A stretch of DNA of 64,000 nt from Alphaproteobacteria bacterium (GTDB taxonomy: Bacteria; Pseudomonadota; Alphaproteobacteria; Sphingomonadales; Sphingomonadaceae), in assembly GCA_018823325.1 (NCBI GenBank), contig JAHJIJ010000019.1, forward strand, positions 62,001-126,000. The letters are read 5' to 3'. The notes beneath the pieces were generated by a model. The model worked only from the letters and a program-made list of their open reading frames with translations, was not told the DNA's origin and did no database searches. Positions within the stretch are counted from its first letter, which is position 1, and every line of letters begins with the position of its first letter. A program made the position numbers and the translations under genes. Shown here piece by piece: positions 60,702 to 64,000 of this stretch.

Positions 60702-61302
60702 GGAACAGCTTGCTATCAGGGGTCGACCCCGGGAATTCTGCTGCGAGGAGGCGCTTGCGGCTGCTTTGCGCGTGTTCTGGAGCAAGGGCTATGAAGGCGC
60801 TTCGCTGAACGACCTGACCGAGGCGATGGGCATTACCCGCCCGAGTCTCTACGCCGCCTTCGGCAACAAGGAAGCGCTGTTTCGCCAGACTCTGGATCTC
60901 TACGAGCGCGAGAAGCAGGCCTATATTGGCCCGGCGCTGGAGCGGCCGACGGCGCGCGGCGTGGTGAAGTATTTTCTGGATGGCGCGCTGGCGAACATTG
61001 CCGGCAATGGCGAGCCGTGCGGGTGCCTGGGCGTTATCAGCTCGACAGCTTGTGGCGCAGAGGCGCAATCGATTCGCGAGGAAGTGCTCAAGCGCGGGCG
61101 CATCGTCCAGCAAGCAATCATCGCACGCATGCAGCGGGCAATTGACGAGGGCGACTTCCCTGGACCTGCCGATGCAGAGGCGATCACCAAATATCTCGTT
61201 GCAGTTCTGCAAGGCATGGCCGTCATGGCCGGTGCCGGTACGCCGCGCGAGGAGCTGGAGCGGATTGCGGAGACGACTTTGGCGATGTGGCCCAGCCGCT
61301 AG
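60700..61302 (+). CDS. TetR-family transcriptional regulator
   Basis: The 200-residue protein begins MEQLAIRGRPREF and has the TetR helix-turn-helix ALRVFWSKGYEGASLNDLTEAMGITRPSLYAAFGNKEALF, then a ligand-binding domain with a Cys-rich NGEPCGCLGV segment. ATG 60700 matches the usual spacing to the DNA-binding domain; ATG 60649 is the alternative, but it would put the operator inside the gene. Related operators in front of the next operon indicate that it represses the efflux genes. Its ligand is probably a toxic aromatic or antibiotic. Confidence 0.88.
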   Translation: MEQLAIRGRPREFCCEEALAAALRVFWSKGYEGASLNDLTEAMGITRPSLYAAFGNKEALFRQTLDLYEREKQAYIGPALERPTARGVVKYFLDGALANIAGNGEPCGCLGVISSTACGAEAQSIREEVLKRGRIVQQAIIARMQRAIDEGDFPGPADAEAITKYLVAVLQGMAVMAGAGTPREELERIAETTLAMWPSR

Positions 61303-61344
61303 GCGCGGTTAGAGAAAGACCGATTTTGCGCACCGCAAAATAAA

Positions 61345-61407
61345 ATATCGGTCGGTACAAAAAAGCGGGTTGACCTGAGAGTTCCCGATTAATATACCGG
61401 TCAGTAC
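61345..61407 (+). promoter_or_regulatory. Promoter of the efflux operon with TetR operator copies 2 and 3 (in the gene-free stretch 61303-61617)
   Basis: ATATCGGTCGGTAC (61345-61358) and ATATACCGGTCAGTAC (61392-61407) match the site at 60686-60701. Between them a -35 TTGACC (61370-61375) and -10 TATACC (61393-61398), spaced by 17 bases, form a good promoter whose -10 lies in copy 3. A perfect TATAAT at 61459-61464 is a second possible -10. The transcript would have a leader of about 200 bases before 61618. Confidence 0.6.
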
Positions 61408-61617
61408 AGAAGGCATGGGGGCATGCGCGGTCCATCCGGGCACGCTCCGCTTGCACGCTATAATTTGACAGCAATTTCATAGGTTCTGTTTTCGGAATGG
61501 ATGCGCCGGTCGCGCGCTCCTTCCCGGATCGACCACACGCGTCTGCGATACGCGGCCTTGGAAGGCTTGGCTTTCCGGGATCGGAGGATCGTGTCCGTCA
61601 GGTGGGCAGGAGGAGAC

Positions 61618-62022
61618 ATGATGATGGCATATCTGGATCTGAGTGAATCAGGCGCTGCTGCCCTTTCTGCGGGCCGCGCCATGACCGATGAGCGCGCGAC
61701 AACCGAGGGCCGGCTTGGCCCGGTGGAGTGGACCATCGTGAAGCTGGCGCGTGAGGACGGTCTGTCCTCGCTCCGCGAAGAAGGACGGGTTGGCCGCATA
61801 TTGCGACTGATCTTCGGCTTCCGTCGCGCGACACCGCTGGCGAGCGAGCGGCTCGAAGCGTTGCGCCGCATGGCGGTGCTGAGTTGGCACCATGGCTACA
61901 ACGTCGCCCCATCCGAGCTCGGCCGCTTTTACGCCGCCGGCTACGCCCCCCAACATTACGAGACGCTGCTCCGCCACATCGGCACGCAGCGCCTGACGAC
62001 GAAGCGGAGGAACCGCCCATGA
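61618..62022 (+). CDS. Small protein of unknown function at the head of the RND efflux operon
   Basis: The 134-residue protein begins MMMAYLDLSESG after a strong AGGAGGAG site. It has no signal peptide or membrane segment, and is rich in Arg and Glu with helical character (REEGRVGRILRLIFGF, LEALRRMAVLSWHHG). An in-frame ATG at 61501 would add 39 residues without a ribosome site. The stop overlaps the start of the periplasmic adaptor by four bases, so the two are translated together. Not recognised; it could be an assembly factor or regulator of the pump. Confidence 0.7.
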   Translation: MMMAYLDLSESGAAALSAGRAMTDERATTEGRLGPVEWTIVKLAREDGLSSLREEGRVGRILRLIFGFRRATPLASERLEALRRMAVLSWHHGYNVAPSELGRFYAAGYAPQHYETLLRHIGTQRLTTKRRNRP

Positions 62023-63278
62023 ACATGTTGAAACGACTGACCCCTGCCGAGGCGACACCCATCGAGGGCGCGCCCTCGCGCCGCCGTGCCTTGCGCCGCG
62101 CCGCCTGGGTTGCGTTGCCGGTTCTTGCGATTGCAGGCGGTTATGCGCTGATGCGCCCGTCTCCGCCGGCGCAGGCCGCCATGGCACTGCCCACCGTCAC
62201 CGTTTCCGCGCCGCTCGCGCGTGAGATCATGCTGTGGGACGATTATGTCGGCCGTTTCGAGCCGAGCCGTGCAGTTGAGGTGCGCCCGCGCATTTCCGGC
62301 CAGATCACCGCCGTGCATTTCAAGGACGGCCAGATGGTCCGCGCCGGCCAGCCGCTCTTCACCATTGATCCGCGCCCCTTCCAGGCGGCGCTTGCAGAGG
62401 CTCGCGCCGGTGTTGCCACCGCGCAGAGCGATCTGGCGCTTGCCCGCACCGATCTGGAGCGCGCTGAACGGCTGGTGGAGGTCGAGGCTGTCTCGCAAAG
62501 CGAGGTCGATCGGCTGCGCGCGCGCGTCGCCGCTGCATCCGCTGCCCTAGCCGGAGCGCAGGCGCGCGCCCGCAGCCGGGCGCTGGACCTTGAGTTCACC
62601 ACCGTGCGCGCGCCGATTGCCGGCCGCATTTCGGATCGGCGCGTGGACGCGGGTAATCTGGCTTCATCGGGCGAGGGCGCTTCGGGCACCTTGCTGACCA
62701 CCATCAACGCGCTTGATCCCATCTACTTCACCTTCGAGGGCTCGGAGGCGCTGTTCCTCAAGACCAAGCGCGATGCCGATGCCACGGCAACGCCGGTGGA
62801 AATCAAGCTGCAGGACGAGAATGCCTATCGCTGGAAAGGCAAGCTCGACTTCACCGACAACGGCCTCGATCCGCGCTCGGGCACCATTCGCGCCCGCGCC
62901 GTGCTGCCCAATCCGGACCTGTTCCTGACGCCGGGCATGTTCGGCAACATGCGCCTTTCGACCGGCTCGGCCACGCAGGCGCTGCTGGTGCCGGACACCG
63001 CCGTGCAGACAGATCAGGCGCGCAAGACGCTGCTCGTCGTCGGCAAGGATGGCACGGTTTCTGCCAAGGCGGTGGAACTCGGGCCGGTCGTCGATGGTCT
63101 GCGCGTCATTCGCGCCGGGCTCGATCCTGCCGATCAGGTGGTGATCGTGGGCACCCAGCTCGCCATGCCCGGCGGCAAGGTCCAACCGCAAAAAGGCCGC
63201 ATTGAGCCCGAGGCGCAGGCAGCCACACCTGCCGCCGCGACCGCGCTCATGTCCGGCCAGGCCACTTTCACGCGCTAA
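62019..63278 (+). CDS. RND efflux periplasmic adaptor (membrane-fusion protein, AcrA/MexE family)
   Basis: The 419-residue protein has a membrane anchor near residues 26-45 and the lipoyl half-motifs VRPRISGQITAVHFKDGQMVRAGQPLFTIDPRPF. A coiled-coil hairpin follows (EARAGVATAQSDLALARTDLERAERLVEVEAVSQSEVDRLRARVAAASAAL), then the second lipoyl half (FTTVRAPIAGRISDRRVDAGNL), beta-barrel and membrane-proximal domains. It links the inner-membrane pump to an outer-membrane channel. No TolC-like gene is in the window; it may follow beyond the edge. Confidence 0.95.
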   Translation: MNMLKRLTPAEATPIEGAPSRRRALRRAAWVALPVLAIAGGYALMRPSPPAQAAMALPTVTVSAPLAREIMLWDDYVGRFEPSRAVEVRPRISGQITAVHFKDGQMVRAGQPLFTIDPRPFQAALAEARAGVATAQSDLALARTDLERAERLVEVEAVSQSEVDRLRARVAAASAALAGAQARARSRALDLEFTTVRAPIAGRISDRRVDAGNLASSGEGASGTLLTTINALDPIYFTFEGSEALFLKTKRDADATATPVEIKLQDENAYRWKGKLDFTDNGLDPRSGTIRARAVLPNPDLFLTPGMFGNMRLSTGSATQALLVPDTAVQTDQARKTLLVVGKDGTVSAKAVELGPVVDGLRVIRAGLDPADQVVIVGTQLAMPGGKVQPQKGRIEPEAQAATPAAATALMSGQATFTR

Positions 63279-63302
63279 GCGCTGCCCCGAGGAGGGCTCC
63301 TC

Positions 63303-64000
63303 ATGCGTCTGTCCCGTTTCTTTATCGATCGGCCGATCTTCGCGGCCGTGATCGCGGTGATCATCATGATCATCGGCGCGATCAGCTATTTCTTCCTGCC
63401 CGTCTCGCAATATCCCGAGGTCGTCCCCCCGACCGTGACGGTTTCCGCCATGTATCCCGGCGCTTCTGCCGAGACGGTGGCGGAAACCGTTGCCAGCCCC
63501 ATCGAGCAGGAGATCAACGGCGTTGAAAACATGCTCTATCTCTCGTCACAATCGACGGGTGATGGGCGCGTGGTCATCACCGTGACCTTCAAGCAGGGCA
63601 CGGATCTCGATGAGGCGCAGGTTCTCGTGCAGAACCGCGTCGCCATTGCCGAGCCGCGCCTGCCGGAGGACGTGCGGCGTCTCGGCATCGTCACCAAGAA
63701 GACCTCGCCGGACTTCCTGCTGGTCGTGAACCTCATTTCGCCAGATGGTTCGCTCAACCGCGAATATATCTCCAACTACGCGCAGACGCGCATCAAGGAC
63801 CGGCTCGCCCGGATCGATGGTGTAGGCGACGTGCAGCTGTTCGGCTCACGCGATCTTTCCATGCGCGTGTGGATCGATCCACGCCGTGCCGCCTCGCTCG
63901 GCCTGACGGCAGGCGACATCGTGTCCGCGCTGCGCCAGCAGAATGTGCAGGTTGCCGCCGGCACGCTCGGTCAGCCGCCGTCGGGTGGCTCGGCCTTCCA
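63303..64000 (+). CDS. RND efflux inner-membrane transporter (AcrB/MexF family; 3' end outside window)
   Basis: The visible 232 residues are the N-terminus of an HAE1 pump: RFFIDRPIFAAVIAVIIMIIGAISYFFLPVSQYPEVVPPTVTV (first membrane helix), then the PN1/PC1 porter segments (YPGASAETVAETVASPIEQEINGVENMLYLSSQS, TFKQGTDLDEAQVLVQNRV). Full length is about 1,050 residues, so most of the gene lies outside. It follows the adaptor by 24 bases with a GAGGAGGG site. It expels drugs or aromatic compounds using the proton gradient. Confidence 0.96.
   Translation, partial: MRLSRFFIDRPIFAAVIAVIIMIIGAISYFFLPVSQYPEVVPPTVTVSAMYPGASAETVAETVASPIEQEINGVENMLYLSSQSTGDGRVVITVTFKQGTDLDEAQVLVQNRVAIAEPRLPEDVRRLGIVTKKTSPDFLLVVNLISPDGSLNREYISNYAQTRIKDRLARIDGVGDVQLFGSRDLSMRVWIDPRRAASLGLTAGDIVSALRQQNVQVAAGTLGQPPSGGSAF

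Overview
The window is GC-rich, gene-dense bacterial DNA. The gene content (two TonB-dependent receptors, many secreted esterases, CaiB/BaiF CoA-transferases, spinster-like MFS carriers, abundant MarR regulators, an MHYT-GGDEF-EAL protein) points to an aerobic alphaproteobacterium, most likely Sphingomonadales (Sphingobium, Novosphingobium or Sphingomonas type). This is inferred from gene style; no rRNA or other marker is present. Most of the window looks like accessory catabolic chromosome or megaplasmid. I see no tRNA, rRNA, CRISPR array, intact insertion sequence or integrase.

Region 1 (1-9.4 kb) is a catabolic cluster. It holds a succinate-semialdehyde-type dehydrogenase (cut by the left edge), an MFS carrier, an AraC regulator, a GuaA-like glutamine amidotransferase, an HpaD-type homoprotocatechuate ring-cleavage dioxygenase, a cytochrome P450, a glutamine-synthetase-like ligase and an HpaE-type dehydrogenase. 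Together they suggest gamma-glutamylation of an amine, P450 oxidation, and meta-cleavage of a homoprotocatechuate-like catechol down to succinate semialdehyde. Region 2 (9.5-14 kb) is a phage-derived packaging module without an integrase: an XRE regulator, large terminase, DUF5681 protein and ParB-methyltransferase fusion, with a long nested inverted repeat just upstream.

Region 3 (14-41 kb) is the most unusual part. Secreted hydrolases (two beta-lactamase-fold esterases, a type-B carboxylesterase, two CocE-family acyl hydrolases, one alpha/beta hydrolase) surround a TonB-dependent receptor. The receptor is flanked by two cassettes, each with a CaiB/BaiF CoA-transferase and a pair of proteins of the 2-hydroxyacyl-CoA dehydratase/benzoyl-CoA reductase fold. 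All four fold members have lost most or all of the cysteines that bind the [4Fe-4S] cluster in known relatives; one has no cysteine at all. No activator ATPase is present. A plausible reading is import of an ester or amide substrate, periplasmic hydrolysis, MFS uptake, CoA activation, and then unknown chemistry by these cluster-less enzymes. Two MarR regulators lie in the region and several promoters share short dyads.

Region 4 (41-49.3 kb) is a complete ectABCD-ask operon for ectoine and 5-hydroxyectoine, followed by an MFS carrier and a ProP-type osmolyte symporter, with a divergent MarR gene in the EctR position. Region 5 (49.3-64 kb) holds a GMC oxidoreductase/NTF2/DUF3237 operon, a TonB receptor coupled to a PhoD phosphatase, a two-component system, two small secreted proteins (one with EF-hands), a MarR-DUF1398 pair behind a striking double operator, and a TetR-controlled RND efflux operon that runs off the right edge.
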